Counted from the first letter of the stretch, positions 8,957 through 17,096 are shown. The stretch: 64,000 nt of DNA from Pelethousia sp034933245 (GCA_034933245.1 JAYFNX010000016.1:1-64000), one strand, 5' to 3'. Program-made: numbers and translations. Notes: generated from the letters alone by a model not told the origin.

Positions 8957-10241
8957 CGACGACCGCTTCGAACCTTATAAAAAATTGGGCGTGGCGGATA
9001 CGAGCATTGGATTTGTGCTGGATGCCGAGGCCGCTTTGGCCCCGGTTTTTGGACAGGTAGATGCCATAGAGGCCGCAAATGCGGCCCGGGTTTTGGAAGC
9101 TTTTCAAAAGGAAGGCGTTGCCCAGCGCCATTTCGCGCCCACTACGGGTTATGGTTATGACGATATCGGCCGTGACACATTGGATAAAGTCTTTGCCCAT
9201 GCCCTTGAATGCGCGGATGCCTTGGTTCGTCCGCACTTTACAAGTGGTACCCATGCCATTTTTACAGCCCTTTCCGGCCTGTTGGAGCCGGATGACACCT
9301 TGCTCTCCATCACCGGCAAGCCTTATGATACGTTGGAGAACGCCATCGGCATTGCAGGGGATGCGCCAGGCTCTCTGCGGCGCATGGGCGTAAACTATAA
9401 GCAGGTGGAGCTCAAGGCTGATTCCATTGACCTTCCCAATGTGTTGGAAGCGCTGGAGGATGATAGTGTACGGGTGGTATATGTGCAACGCTCCCGTGGT
9501 TATGCCTGGCGCAACGCATTATTGCCCAAGGAGATGGGGCCTGTTTTCGACGCAATCCATAAAAAAAACACCGCAGCCTACATTGTGGTGGATAACTGCT
9601 ACGGTGAATTTACACAACCGCATGAGCCCAGCTTCTACGGGGCGGATGTAATCATTGGTTCCCTGATTAAAAACCCGGGCGGCGGCATAGCGCCCACAGG
9701 CGGGTATATTGGAGGAACGCAAAAAGCCATCGCCCGCATAGAAGGGCGGCTAACCGTGCCGGGCATGGGCAGGGAAGTAGGCAGCTACGCGGGCAGCTAC
9801 GTCCCCTTCTACCAAGGGCTGTTTCTTGCGCCTCATACGGTGGCGCAAAGCCTGAAAACCGCCGTGCTGTTTGCGCGTGTTTTTGAGGAAGCCGGGTTAA
9901 TCAGCATGCCGCATAGCGCTGCACAGCGGAGCGATATCGTGCAGTCTTTGCGCTTTAAGAATGCGGACGGGCTCATTGCCTTTTGCCGCAGCATCCAAAA
10001 AGCTGCGCCGATAGATAGCTTCGTGACCCCGGAACCATGGGATATGCCGGGCTATCAGAGCCAGGTCATCATGGCGGCTGGGGCTTTTGTACAGGGCTCC
10101 TCCATTGAACTGAGCGCTGACGGTCCTCTTCAGGCGCCGTATACAGCGTATGTGCAAGGCGGCCTTACCTATTCCCATGGCAGAATAGGCGCCATGTTTG
10201 CCGTGGACGCGCTGACAAAAATTGGAGAAATGTGCCTTTAA
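8946..10241 (+). CDS. Methionine gamma-lyase family PLP protein (YnbB, 'aluminium resistance' family)
   Basis: A 431-residue PLP-dependent fold-type I protein of the Met_gamma_lyase family, annotated in Bacillus as YnbB and elsewhere as aluminium resistance protein. The PLP lysine is expected in GSLIKNPGGG. HFTSGTHAIFTAL is the cofactor phosphate-binding region, and VVDNCYGEF carries the pyridine-N Asp. AAGGAG precedes ATG 8946, which lies inside the end of hfq. miaA-hfq-ynbB order matches Bacillus. Its physiological substrate is not known to me. Its stop overlaps that of the convergent lexA gene. Confidence 0.88.
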   Translation: MQTSDDRFEPYKKLGVADTSIGFVLDAEAALAPVFGQVDAIEAANAARVLEAFQKEGVAQRHFAPTTGYGYDDIGRDTLDKVFAHALECADALVRPHFTSGTHAIFTALSGLLEPDDTLLSITGKPYDTLENAIGIAGDAPGSLRRMGVNYKQVELKADSIDLPNVLEALEDDSVRVVYVQRSRGYAWRNALLPKEMGPVFDAIHKKNTAAYIVVDNCYGEFTQPHEPSFYGADVIIGSLIKNPGGGIAPTGGYIGGTQKAIARIEGRLTVPGMGREVGSYAGSYVPFYQGLFLAPHTVAQSLKTAVLFARVFEEAGLISMPHSAAQRSDIVQSLRFKNADGLIAFCRSIQKAAPIDSFVTPEPWDMPGYQSQVIMAAGAFVQGSSIELSADGPLQAPYTAYVQGGLTYSHGRIGAMFAVDALTKIGEMCL

Positions 10242-10870
10242 TAGCGTCTGAATAAGGAAACCACCTTTCCAACCACAGCTACATCGTCATATGTAGCATA
10301 AATCGGCTCCATGCTTGGGTTTTCCGGCTGGAGCCTAATTTTATCCTGCTCAAAAAATATCCGTTTCACCGTAACGGAATCCTCACATACGCGCGCCACC
10401 ACGATGTCTCCATTCTCCGCTTTAAGGCCGCTGTGCACCACAATCATATCTCCATTTTGAATTCCCGCGCCAATCATGCTTTCCCCGCTTATACGAAGCA
10501 TGAAGGCCTCATCCTGCTCTGCACCATGGAGAAGGGAGACAGGCAAGGAAATATATTCCTGAATGTTTTCAACGGCCAAGATAGGCTGGCCGGCAGCGAC
10601 CGATCCAACCAATGGAAGATCCCTATAAAGGGAGGCATTGTTACTAGGGGTAGGTACTTCCCCGCAAAGCGTGATGGAACGCTGCATAGAAGGGTGCTGT
10701 TTAATCAGCCCCATCTCCGCCAGGTTTTTTAAATGCATATGCACCGTGGAAGTGGATTTCAAGCCCACTGCCGCGCAAATCTCCCGCACGGTAGGCGGAA
10801 TGGTGTTTTCTTGGATGTATTTGCGGATGTAATCATAAACCGCCTGCTGAGATTTACCAAGCCTTTTCAT
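10238..10870 (-). CDS. lexA: SOS repressor LexA
   Basis: LexA represses SOS genes and self-cleaves when RecA filaments form. The 210-residue protein has a winged-helix N-domain (TVREICAAVGLKSTSTVHMHLKNL). The cleavage bond is A93-G94 in VAAGQP, the catalytic Ser is S131 in GESM, and the Lys is K169 in TVKR. ATG 10870 follows GGAGG (minus strand), which rules out an upstream in-frame start. A LexA-like box overlaps its own promoter (10938-10966), predicting autoregulation. The divergent neighbour shares this region. Confidence 0.96.
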   Translation of the reverse strand: MKRLGKSQQAVYDYIRKYIQENTIPPTVREICAAVGLKSTSTVHMHLKNLAEMGLIKQHPSMQRSITLCGEVPTPSNNASLYRDLPLVGSVAAGQPILAVENIQEYISLPVSLLHGAEQDEAFMLRISGESMIGAGIQNGDMIVVHSGLKAENGDIVVARVCEDSVTVKRIFFEQDKIRLQPENPSMEPIYATYDDVAVVGKVVSLFRRY

Positions 10871-10895
10871 GCTAACCTCCATGGATGGGATGTGG

Positions 10896-10901
10896 TATAA
10901 T
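10896..10901 (+). promoter_or_regulatory. Extended -10 promoter for the Cys-rich gene
   Basis: TGGTATAAT on the plus strand is an extended -10 element; no good -35 is seen. A transcript from here would start near 10908 and cross the LexA box at 10950-10963 before reaching the gene at 10980, so LexA could block it as a roadblock. Confidence 0.45.
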
Positions 10902-10937
10902 ACTATCATTATCGTGCTGCCGCAACTTATTATCGGC

Positions 10938-10966
10938 AGTATATCACATAGTACAAATGTTTGCAA
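10938..10966 (-). promoter_or_regulatory. lexA promoter
   Basis: The minus strand has TTGCAA (10961-10966), a 17-bp spacer and TATACT (10938-10943). The spacer contains the LexA-like box, consistent with autorepression. Confidence 0.7.
10950..10963. promoter_or_regulatory. LexA-box candidate between lexA and the Cys-rich gene
   Basis: AGTACAAATGTTTG resembles the Gram-positive LexA box CGAAC-N4-GTTYG with two left-arm mismatches. It shares the nine-base core ACAAATGTT with the better box in front of recA (20068-20081). Confidence 0.65.
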
Positions 10967-10979
10967 GGATGGAGATATC

Positions 10980-11336
10980 ATGAATCGTCAAGGAAAGCAA
11001 GAATCGGATTATTGTGATCTGGACCCAACCAAGGTTTGCGATAATTGCTGCAGATGTTTGGATATGGACAAACAATACAATGAAGTGGAAGCCGAGCTTT
11101 CCCGCACGGATCGTATCGATGATGGAGCGCTGTTGGAGTTCCCCCTCGATTTTTATGAAGAAGAAGAGGGGGGGCAGTGCGACGCTTCCCAGGTCGCTCC
11201 CATCGAGATTGACCCGGCATTAAAAGAAGAATGGGAAACTCGCCTCAAGGCTTATGAAGCGGAACAAAAAACGGCCTATATGCGCACCTTGCGCGGTGTA
11301 CGCAAAAAGCAGCCGAAAGACGGGGAAGAGGGATGA
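10980..11336 (+). CDS. Small Cys-rich acidic protein divergent from lexA
   Basis: A 118-residue protein I do not recognise. It is soluble, with no signal or membrane segment. An N-terminal cysteine cluster (C12, C20, C23, C24, C26 in CDLDPTKVCDNCCRC) could bind zinc or an Fe-S cluster. A strongly acidic middle (around EEEEGG) precedes a basic helical end (RTLRGVRKKQPK). GGAG with five-base spacing supports ATG 10980. The gene is divergent from lexA with a LexA box between them, so it is probably SOS-controlled. It ends seven bases before the convergent recombinase stop. Function unknown. Confidence 0.75.
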   Translation: MNRQGKQESDYCDLDPTKVCDNCCRCLDMDKQYNEVEAELSRTDRIDDGALLEFPLDFYEEEEGGQCDASQVAPIEIDPALKEEWETRLKAYEAEQKTAYMRTLRGVRKKQPKDGEEG

Positions 11337-11343
11337 TGCAGGT

Positions 11344-12393
11344 TTAATCCTCCCGAAGCTTTACCACTTGGGCCGCCTTACGTCTGTTGTCCTGGGATGC
11401 GGCGGCATAATGCTTGCGAGTGGTGTTCACATCCTTATGCCCCAGCACGTCGGCCACCAGATAAATATCTCCGGTCTCCCGATATAGGGTCGTGCCGAAT
11501 GTGCTGCGTAGCTTATGGGGGGAGATATTCTTAAGGGGAACTGCTAATTTCGCATATTTTTTTACCAAATTTTCTACAGCCCGTACGGTGATTCTGCGGT
11601 TTTGAAGCGAAAGAAACAGTGCTTCCTCATGGCCTATCTGGGGCGTCATGCGTTCTCTTTCCAGCATATAGCCAAGCAGAGCGGTCCGCGCTTCCTCACC
11701 AAAAACCAGAATGTCCTGCTTGCCGCCCTTACGGATGATAGAAAACTCATTGGCTGAGAAGTTAATATCATCCATGTTGATACCAACCAGCTCACTGATG
11801 CGGATACCCGTGCCCAGGAAGAGGGTAAGGATAGCCAAATCCCTGGTTTGGGTGCGTTTATGATATTTCTTTTGCCCTTCCGTAAGGCCGTCTCCAGCCT
11901 GCACGATATCCAGAAGATTCGCTACTTCGTCCGGTTCAAGGCGAATAATGGCCTGTTCGCGAATTACCGGTAAATCCACAAAGGCAGGCGCATTGGTAGC
12001 CAGCCTTTCTTTTTTATTAAAGTATTTATACAAGGCGCGCAGGGTGGAAAGCTTCCGCTTTTTTGCTCGCCCACCATTGAGAATCTCCTTTTCTTCTTCG
12101 TCCGTATAATAGGAAACATAACTTAAATAGTTCTCGATGGTGGTAATATCCACACGGTCCAGGTCCAACAAAGTGAGGGCTTGCATCGTTGCCTTTTCAA
12201 AACCCGGCTGGCAAATAAGGAAAGAAAAGAAGGTTTTTAGATCCACGCCATAAGCATACCGAGATCGAACCAACGTTTCATGTTCAATGCCTCTGAAGAA
12301 TTCTCCACAAAAAGGAGGGAGCTCCTCGCAGAGACTCCGAAGCTTAAGCATATATTTTTTATACTCGCTTCCCGCATAATTGTCTGTAGCCAT
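11344..12393 (-). CDS. Tyrosine recombinase/integrase, stand-alone
   Basis: A 349-residue site-specific recombinase. The N-terminal SAM-like core-binding domain spans about residues 35-130 and the catalytic domain about 150-345. All catalytic residues are visible: R198 (GIRISEL), K225 in the beta-hairpin, H293 and R296 (HKLRSTF), H319 (LGHKD) and nucleophile Y329 (RKHY). GAGGAG precedes ATG 12393. It resembles XerC/D-type enzymes in size, but no phage or plasmid genes adjoin. A perfect 18-bp inverted repeat lies 43 bp upstream of its start. Its target site is unknown. Confidence 0.88.
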   Translation of the reverse strand: MATDNYAGSEYKKYMLKLRSLCEELPPFCGEFFRGIEHETLVRSRYAYGVDLKTFFSFLICQPGFEKATMQALTLLDLDRVDITTIENYLSYVSYYTDEEEKEILNGGRAKKRKLSTLRALYKYFNKKERLATNAPAFVDLPVIREQAIIRLEPDEVANLLDIVQAGDGLTEGQKKYHKRTQTRDLAILTLFLGTGIRISELVGINMDDINFSANEFSIIRKGGKQDILVFGEEARTALLGYMLERERMTPQIGHEEALFLSLQNRRITVRAVENLVKKYAKLAVPLKNISPHKLRSTFGTTLYRETGDIYLVADVLGHKDVNTTRKHYAAASQDNRRKAAQVVKLRED

Positions 12394-12436
12394 CTAAGCT
12401 CCTCATAGTGCGTTCGCAATGCGATAGGATTGTTCC

Positions 12437-12476
12437 TATAACTATTCGTTAAACTTGCGTTTAACGAATAGTTATA
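12437..12476. repeat. Perfect 18-bp inverted repeat with 4-nt spacer
   Basis: TATAACTATTCGTTAAAC, spacer TTGC, then its exact reverse complement. It sits between the rnhA stop and the recombinase start. No T-tract follows on either strand, which argues against an intrinsic terminator. Symmetry and position fit a binding or crossover site, or an operator, for the adjacent recombinase. Confidence 0.9.
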
Positions 12477-12515
12477 ACGCTTTCAGGAGAAAATCACCGC
12501 ATCTTGTTTTTTACT

Positions 12516-12959
12516 TTATCCCTGCCGCATTTGTTCAATGGCGCCCCTGGCTAATGCATCGCACCGATTGTTATACTCGTTGTCACTATGTCCCTTTACC
12601 TTATGCCACGTAATTCGATGGTTTTTTGTATGGGCTAATAAGCGTTCCCATAAGTCTCGATTCTCAACATCCTTTTTTGCGGAGGTTTTCCAGTTGTTGC
12701 GCTGCCAGCCGGTTAGCCAGCCTTCATTAAACGCGCGGTATAAATAAGCGCTATCCGTATAGAGATCCACTGCACAAGGCTCGCGAAGCGCATCCAACGC
12801 GCAGATCGCCGCCATGAGTTCCATGCGGTTGTTGGTCGTATAGGTTTCACTACCGGAAAGCTCCTTACAATGGTGATGATAGAGCAATATAGCGCCCCAG
12901 CCGCCCGGCCCAGGATTTCCAGAACACGCACCATCTGTATAGATCGTTATTTGTTTCAC
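12516..12959 (-). CDS. rnhA: Ribonuclease HI
   Basis: RNase HI cleaves RNA in RNA-DNA hybrids. The 147-residue protein carries the full metal site D9 (YTDGACSGNPGPGG), E47 (RMELMAA), D69 (YTDSAY) and D134, plus HKVKGHS with the conserved His. The start codon is GTG (12957-12959), downstream of an extended -10 promoter at 12995-13000. It appears monocistronic; the inverted repeat follows it. Confidence 0.95.
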   Translation of the reverse strand: MKQITIYTDGACSGNPGPGGWGAILLYHHHCKELSGSETYTTNNRMELMAAICALDALREPCAVDLYTDSAYLYRAFNEGWLTGWQRNNWKTSAKKDVENRDLWERLLAHTKNHRITWHKVKGHSDNEYNNRCDALARGAIEQMRQG

Positions 12960-12994
12960 AATAATTGTTCCCTATTTCCTATTTTTTATACTCT

Positions 12995-13000
12995 ATTATA
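12995..13000 (-). promoter_or_regulatory. rnhA extended -10 promoter
   Basis: The minus strand reads TGGTATAAT, an extended -10 element. Its -35 area overlaps the -35 hexamer of the divergent tRNA-Trp promoter. Confidence 0.6.
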
Positions 13001-13015
13001 CCACAGGAAAGACAA

Positions 13016-13045
13016 TTGACATATCCCCTGCTATAGTGCTATAAT
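13016..13045 (+). promoter_or_regulatory. tRNA-Trp promoter
   Basis: TTGACA (13016-13021), an 18-bp spacer and TATAAT (13040-13045): both hexamers are consensus. The tRNA starts about 30 bp downstream. Confidence 0.85.
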
Positions 13046-13075
13046 ATGAAAGCTGGCCTGTTCCAGTTTTTGTAT

Positions 13076-13146
13076 AGGGGCATGATGTAATGGTAACATA
13101 GCGGTCTCCAAAACCGTTCTTGAGGGTTCGAGTCCTTCTGCCCCTG
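13076..13146 (+). tRNA. tRNA-Trp (CCA)
   Basis: Acceptor AGGGGCA/TGCCCCT, anticodon loop CTCCAAA (CCA), T-loop GGTTCGAGTCC and encoded CCA at 13147-13149. It stands alone on the plus strand between minus-strand genes. Confidence 0.94.
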
Positions 13147-13158
13147 CCACAGAAAAAA

Positions 13159-13189
13159 AATCAGTAAATTTGCTTATAATTTACTGATT
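13159..13189. terminator. Bidirectional terminator between tRNA-Trp and the cation ATPase
   Basis: AATCAGTAAAT and ATTTACTGATT form an 11-bp stem, with an A-run before it and a T-rich run after it, so it can end both converging transcripts. Confidence 0.8.
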
Positions 13190-13218
13190 CTTTATTTTAT
13201 ATGTTCATGATTTATGCG

Positions 13219-15852
13219 TTACCATTTCTTTCTCCAGTTTCTCTGGAAAGCCTTTACCGTCTCTACAATGGGAACCACCAAGATGGCAAGGAATAAAGCG
13301 ACCGCATATTCCAAGGCGCTAATATGCTCGAAACCAAAAGCGTCGGAGATACCCGGGAGATAAATAACGGCGGCCGTTAACAACAGGCTTAGCCCCATAG
13401 CGCCCCAAAGCACCCAGTTATGAGAGCCAAGGCGGAATATACTCCCCCGCTGGCTTCGCATATTAAAGCTGTGGAATATTTCCGCCATGCTCATGGTCAA
13501 AAACGCCATGGTCATACCGTCGGGACTATTTGCGATTTCCCAAACGCCCGTCTCCAAAAAGTGCCCAATGAAGTAAGCCCCCAATGTCAGAAGAGATACC
13601 ATACAGCCCTGATAGAGCACATCAACGCCAAGCCCCCCGGCAAAAATCCCGTCTTCCGAACTGCGCGGCTGCCGGGCCATAAGATCCGGCTCGCCTTTCT
13701 CCAACCCGAGAGCCAGGGCCGGGAAGCTATCCGTAATAAGGTTGATCCATAAAAGGTGTACGGGCTTTAAGATGATGAAGCCAAGGAGCGTGGCCAAGAA
13801 CACGCTGAGCACCTCGCTCATATTGGCGCCTAGAAGAAATTGAATAGCCTTGCGTATATTGTCGTAGATTCTTCGGCCTTCCTCCACTGCGCCAACAATG
13901 GTGGCGAAATTATCATCCATCAATACCATATCCGCCACGTTCTTGGTAACATCCGTTCCTGTAATGCCCATGCCTACGCCAATGTCCGCGCTCTTGATGG
14001 AGGGAGCGTCATTTACGCCGTCCCCGGTCATGGCAGTGATGAATCCTTTTTTACGCCAAGCGTTTACAATACGCACCTTATGTTCGGGCTGAACGCGTGC
14101 ATATACGCTATAATGTTCAATGGAATGTGCAAGCTCCTCATCGCTAAGCGTATTGAGCTGCGCGCCGGTAATCGCCTGGCTTGTCTCAAACAAAATCCCA
14201 AGCTCTTTGGCGATAGCAACCGCGGTATCGCGATGATCACCGGTAATCATCACCGGCCGGATGCCTGCCTGTTTACAAAGCTGAATCGCTTTCAGTACCT
14301 CGGGGCGAACGGGATCGATCATCCCCACAAGCCCCAGAAAGACCAGATTCTTTTCTAGTGAAGCAGGCGAAGTATCATCCGGAATTTCATCATAAAGCCG
14401 TTTCGCAGCGCATAAAACCCGCAGCGCCCGGTCCGCCATGGCCTTGTTTACGGAGAGAATCTCATCCCGCGCCTGATGGGTAAGCGGCAAAATCCGGCCG
14501 TCTTTTTCATAGGATACGCAACGTTTTAACACCTCATCCGGTGCGCCTTTTGTATATTGCACGAAGCCATCCGATGTTTTGTGCAGGGTGCTCATCATTT
14601 TGCGGAGGCTATCAAAAGGTGCTTCACCAATGCGTGGCATTTCCGCTTCCAGTGCGGGTTTGGACAGCCCTTCCTTTGTCGCCCAGTTTACCAGCGCACA
14701 TTCCGTAGGCTCGCCAACGGCACCGCCGCTTTCGTCCGGAACTGCATCTGAACAAAGGGACATCGCACGGGCTACGGAATGGGATTTTCCATAACTTTCT
14801 ACCACGGTCATTTTGTTTTGGGTAAGCGTACCGGTCTTATCGCTGCAGATTACTTGCGCACAGCCAAGGGTTTCCACGGCGGTCAGACGACGGATAACGG
14901 CATTTCGCTTGGACATGTTTGTTACGCCGATGGATAGCACGATGGTTACAACTGCCGCCAGGCCTTCGGGTATGGCCGCTACGGCCAAGCTGACAGCTAC
15001 CATGAAGGTATCAATCATCACATGCAAATGAAAATTTCCGGCCCGAAGCAACGCAACAACGAAGATAAAGGCACAGATGCCTAGCACAAGCCAGCTAAGT
15101 ATCTTGCTTAGTTGGGATAGCTTGATTTGCAGCGGCGTTTTATTGTCCTCCGCTTGTGCCAAGACTCCGGCAATTTTCCCCATTTCCGTATCCATACCCG
15201 TGGCCACAATGACGGCGCGGCCACGGCCATAAACTACGGTGCTGCCCATGTAAGCCATGTTGCGCCTATCTCCTAAGGAGATATCCGAATCCGTTTCGCA
15301 AAAAAGCGTTTCTATGTTTTTGTCCACCGGTATGCTTTCGCCGGTAAGCGCCGCTTCCTCCATTTGAAGGCTGGCGGACTCAATGATCCGCGCATCAGCG
15401 GGCACCGCATCGCCCGCTTCCAGCATGATTACATCGCCAACAACCAGCTCTTCGCTCTTCAACTGAAGGGCATTTCCATCCCGCAAAACTTTACTGGTGG
15501 CTGCCGTCATGGCCTGTAGGGCTTCAATGGACTTTTCCGCTTTGTTTTCCTGATATACCCCAAAAACAGCGTTGATAAGCACTACGAGCAGAATGATCAC
15601 CACATCCGCCATGCTTTCGCCACTATAGACGGCCGTTGCACCGGACACCGCGGCTGCGGCTATCAAAATTAAGATCATTGGATCTTTAAGCTGGCTGATG
15701 AACCGTTCAAATAACGTAGCCTTTTCGGCTGCTTTAAGCCTATTTCTTCCATTCTTTTCCAAGCGTGCCTCCGCCTCGCGAACGGATAGGCCGTTAGGCG
15801 TGCTTCCCTGCTTTTTCAGCACCTGTTCCACACTGGCTAAGTATGCCTTCAT
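13219..15852 (-). CDS. P-type cation-transporting ATPase (Ca2+ type, probably Mn2+/Ca2+ export)
   Basis: An 877-residue P2A-type ATPase of the plasma membrane, full length. The phosphorylation motif CSDKTGTLT is near residue 338, TGES is in the actuator domain, and PEGLAAVVT is the M4 ion-binding segment. MTGDGVNDAP closes the P domain, and NLITDSFPALALG is M6. By protein family it would be called a calcium pump. However, its leader holds a yybP-ykoY riboswitch (15919-16045), which senses Mn2+. In Lactococcus the riboswitch-controlled YoaB P-type ATPase exports Mn2+. Manganese export is therefore the likelier regulated role. Confidence 0.9.
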   Translation of the reverse strand: MKAYLASVEQVLKKQGSTPNGLSVREAEARLEKNGRNRLKAAEKATLFERFISQLKDPMILILIAAAAVSGATAVYSGESMADVVIILLVVLINAVFGVYQENKAEKSIEALQAMTAATSKVLRDGNALQLKSEELVVGDVIMLEAGDAVPADARIIESASLQMEEAALTGESIPVDKNIETLFCETDSDISLGDRRNMAYMGSTVVYGRGRAVIVATGMDTEMGKIAGVLAQAEDNKTPLQIKLSQLSKILSWLVLGICAFIFVVALLRAGNFHLHVMIDTFMVAVSLAVAAIPEGLAAVVTIVLSIGVTNMSKRNAVIRRLTAVETLGCAQVICSDKTGTLTQNKMTVVESYGKSHSVARAMSLCSDAVPDESGGAVGEPTECALVNWATKEGLSKPALEAEMPRIGEAPFDSLRKMMSTLHKTSDGFVQYTKGAPDEVLKRCVSYEKDGRILPLTHQARDEILSVNKAMADRALRVLCAAKRLYDEIPDDTSPASLEKNLVFLGLVGMIDPVRPEVLKAIQLCKQAGIRPVMITGDHRDTAVAIAKELGILFETSQAITGAQLNTLSDEELAHSIEHYSVYARVQPEHKVRIVNAWRKKGFITAMTGDGVNDAPSIKSADIGVGMGITGTDVTKNVADMVLMDDNFATIVGAVEEGRRIYDNIRKAIQFLLGANMSEVLSVFLATLLGFIILKPVHLLWINLITDSFPALALGLEKGEPDLMARQPRSSEDGIFAGGLGVDVLYQGCMVSLLTLGAYFIGHFLETGVWEIANSPDGMTMAFLTMSMAEIFHSFNMRSQRGSIFRLGSHNWVLWGAMGLSLLLTAAVIYLPGISDAFGFEHISALEYAVALFLAILVVPIVETVKAFQRNWRKKW

Positions 15853-15918
15853 TCGAATCTCTCTTCTCCTTCTCCCATATTCCCATGGTTTCCTTGCCTA
15901 TCTTATCCGCCATCATAT

Positions 15919-16045
15919 AAAAAACGAGGCCTATCTGTCCGCCAGATACGTCTCATCATTTAATATAAAGCCAGAGAGTATCTAAGCTCTCGGTCGTTGG
16001 CCTTATTACGGACAAGATAGCTATGCCCGCCGATTACTCCCTTAT
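15919..16045 (-). promoter_or_regulatory. yybP-ykoY (Mn2+) riboswitch with terminator
   Basis: Minus-strand leader of the P-type ATPase gene. AAGGGAGTA (near 16043) matches the first conserved loop and ATGAGACG (near 15957) the second. Between them lie stacked stems, including GAGAGC-type pairing. The 3' part folds as TGAGACGTATCTG with CAGATAGGCCTCG, followed by six Ts at 15919-15924, an intrinsic terminator. In the known class, Mn2+ binding prevents termination and raises export. Identification rests on recalled consensus, not a covariance model. Confidence 0.82.
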
Positions 16046-16052
16046 TATTTTA

Positions 16053-16081
16053 ATCATAGCATACTGATTCTAGCAATGCAA
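16053..16081 (-). promoter_or_regulatory. Promoter of the riboswitch-ATPase transcript
   Basis: TTGCAT (16076-16081), a 17-bp spacer and TATGAT (16053-16058) on the minus strand place the start at the 5' edge of the riboswitch. Confidence 0.65.
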
Positions 16082-16108
16082 GGGATTCCAACCGCAATTG
16101 GGAATCCC
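16082..16108 (-). terminator. Hairpin downstream of the dipeptidase gene
   Basis: GGGATTCC pairs with GGAATCCC (8 bp), directly upstream of the riboswitch promoter. The following T content is weak, so termination is uncertain. Confidence 0.4.
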
Positions 16109-16144
16109 GCTGGAGAATCCATTCGAGCAGCAATGCTTTAACCT

Positions 16145-17080
16145 TTAAATAAACTGTAGAATGTAATCGTGCAGGTTATCATAGGCAATCCGGTGGATCT
16201 CCGCATCAGAAAAGCCCGCTTCCGCGAGGGACGAAAGAAGGACGGGCAGATCCGATTGCTTTTTTAAATCCGCAGGATAGGTGCACATCCCATCGAAATC
16301 CGACCCCAGAGCCACATGTTCTACCCCTGCAATAGACGCAATATGCGCGATATGCCGCGTTACATCCGAAGCGGAAGCTTCTTTTCCATCCCCCCGAAGC
16401 TGCGGAGGATAGTAGTTTACGCAGATAACCCCGCCGCCCTGGGAGATTTCTCGAATATGCGCATCACATAGAGAACGTTTATGCGGGCAAATCGCTCTTG
16501 AATTAGAATGAGAGGCAAGAATCGGTTTGTCGGTAGAGGAAAGAACTTCCGAGATACCTGCATCGCTCAAATGGGCTACATCCAAGGCCATGCCGATACG
16601 GTGCATTTCTTTTACCACCCGGCGTCCCAATGACGTAAGCCCCTTGTTCATCCGGCGCATAGCAGGCGAAGCCAGTTCATTGCTAAAATTCCAAGTAAGG
16701 GTCATAGCGCGTGCGCCTAACCTATGGAACATCCGCAAAACCTCCAGGCTCCCTTCGATGGCCTCGCCTCCCTCAATGGTAAGGACCGTAGCGATGGCCC
16801 CGTCTCCGGGATTAAATTCCTTCGTAAGGGGGACTAAGACGCCCTCGCTTTCCTCCAGCATCCGCCAATAGGCGTCAACCAAGGATAGGCACTGGGACAT
16901 GCAGCTCATCTTCAGGTCCGCATCCACCCAAGCGGCGAAAAATTGCAGAGCTACGTTGGCGGTACGCATATAAGGCAAAGCTACAGCTTGGCGCCCTTTG
17001 GGAGCGAATAGACTCCATGCATCGTTATACATATAATAAAGAAAGTCGCAGTGTGCATCCGCAATGGGGCATCCTTCCAT
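16145..17080 (-). CDS. Membrane dipeptidase family (peptidase M19)
   Basis: A 311-residue zinc dipeptidase of the renal dipeptidase (M19) family, hydrolysing dipeptides. The metal motif HxD is H10/D12 (DAHCDFL). The bridging Glu lies in TIEGGEAIEG, His in ASHSNSRA, and GSDFDG is the late signature. No signal peptide is seen, so it is probably cytoplasmic. I chose ATG 17080 after GGAAAGGAAG; the longer frame would run back into the upstream terminator. The rny terminator ends only 17 bp upstream, leaving no room for a private promoter. Confidence 0.88.
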   Translation of the reverse strand: MEGCPIADAHCDFLYYMYNDAWSLFAPKGRQAVALPYMRTANVALQFFAAWVDADLKMSCMSQCLSLVDAYWRMLEESEGVLVPLTKEFNPGDGAIATVLTIEGGEAIEGSLEVLRMFHRLGARAMTLTWNFSNELASPAMRRMNKGLTSLGRRVVKEMHRIGMALDVAHLSDAGISEVLSSTDKPILASHSNSRAICPHKRSLCDAHIREISQGGGVICVNYYPPQLRGDGKEASASDVTRHIAHIASIAGVEHVALGSDFDGMCTYPADLKKQSDLPVLLSSLAEAGFSDAEIHRIAYDNLHDYILQFI

Positions 17081-17096
17081 GATGAGCTTCCTTTCC

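Noticed and set aside
12437..12476. Reading the 18-bp palindrome as the rnhA terminator
   Set aside because: No T-tract on either strand after the stem; kept instead as an inverted repeat of possible recombinase relevance.
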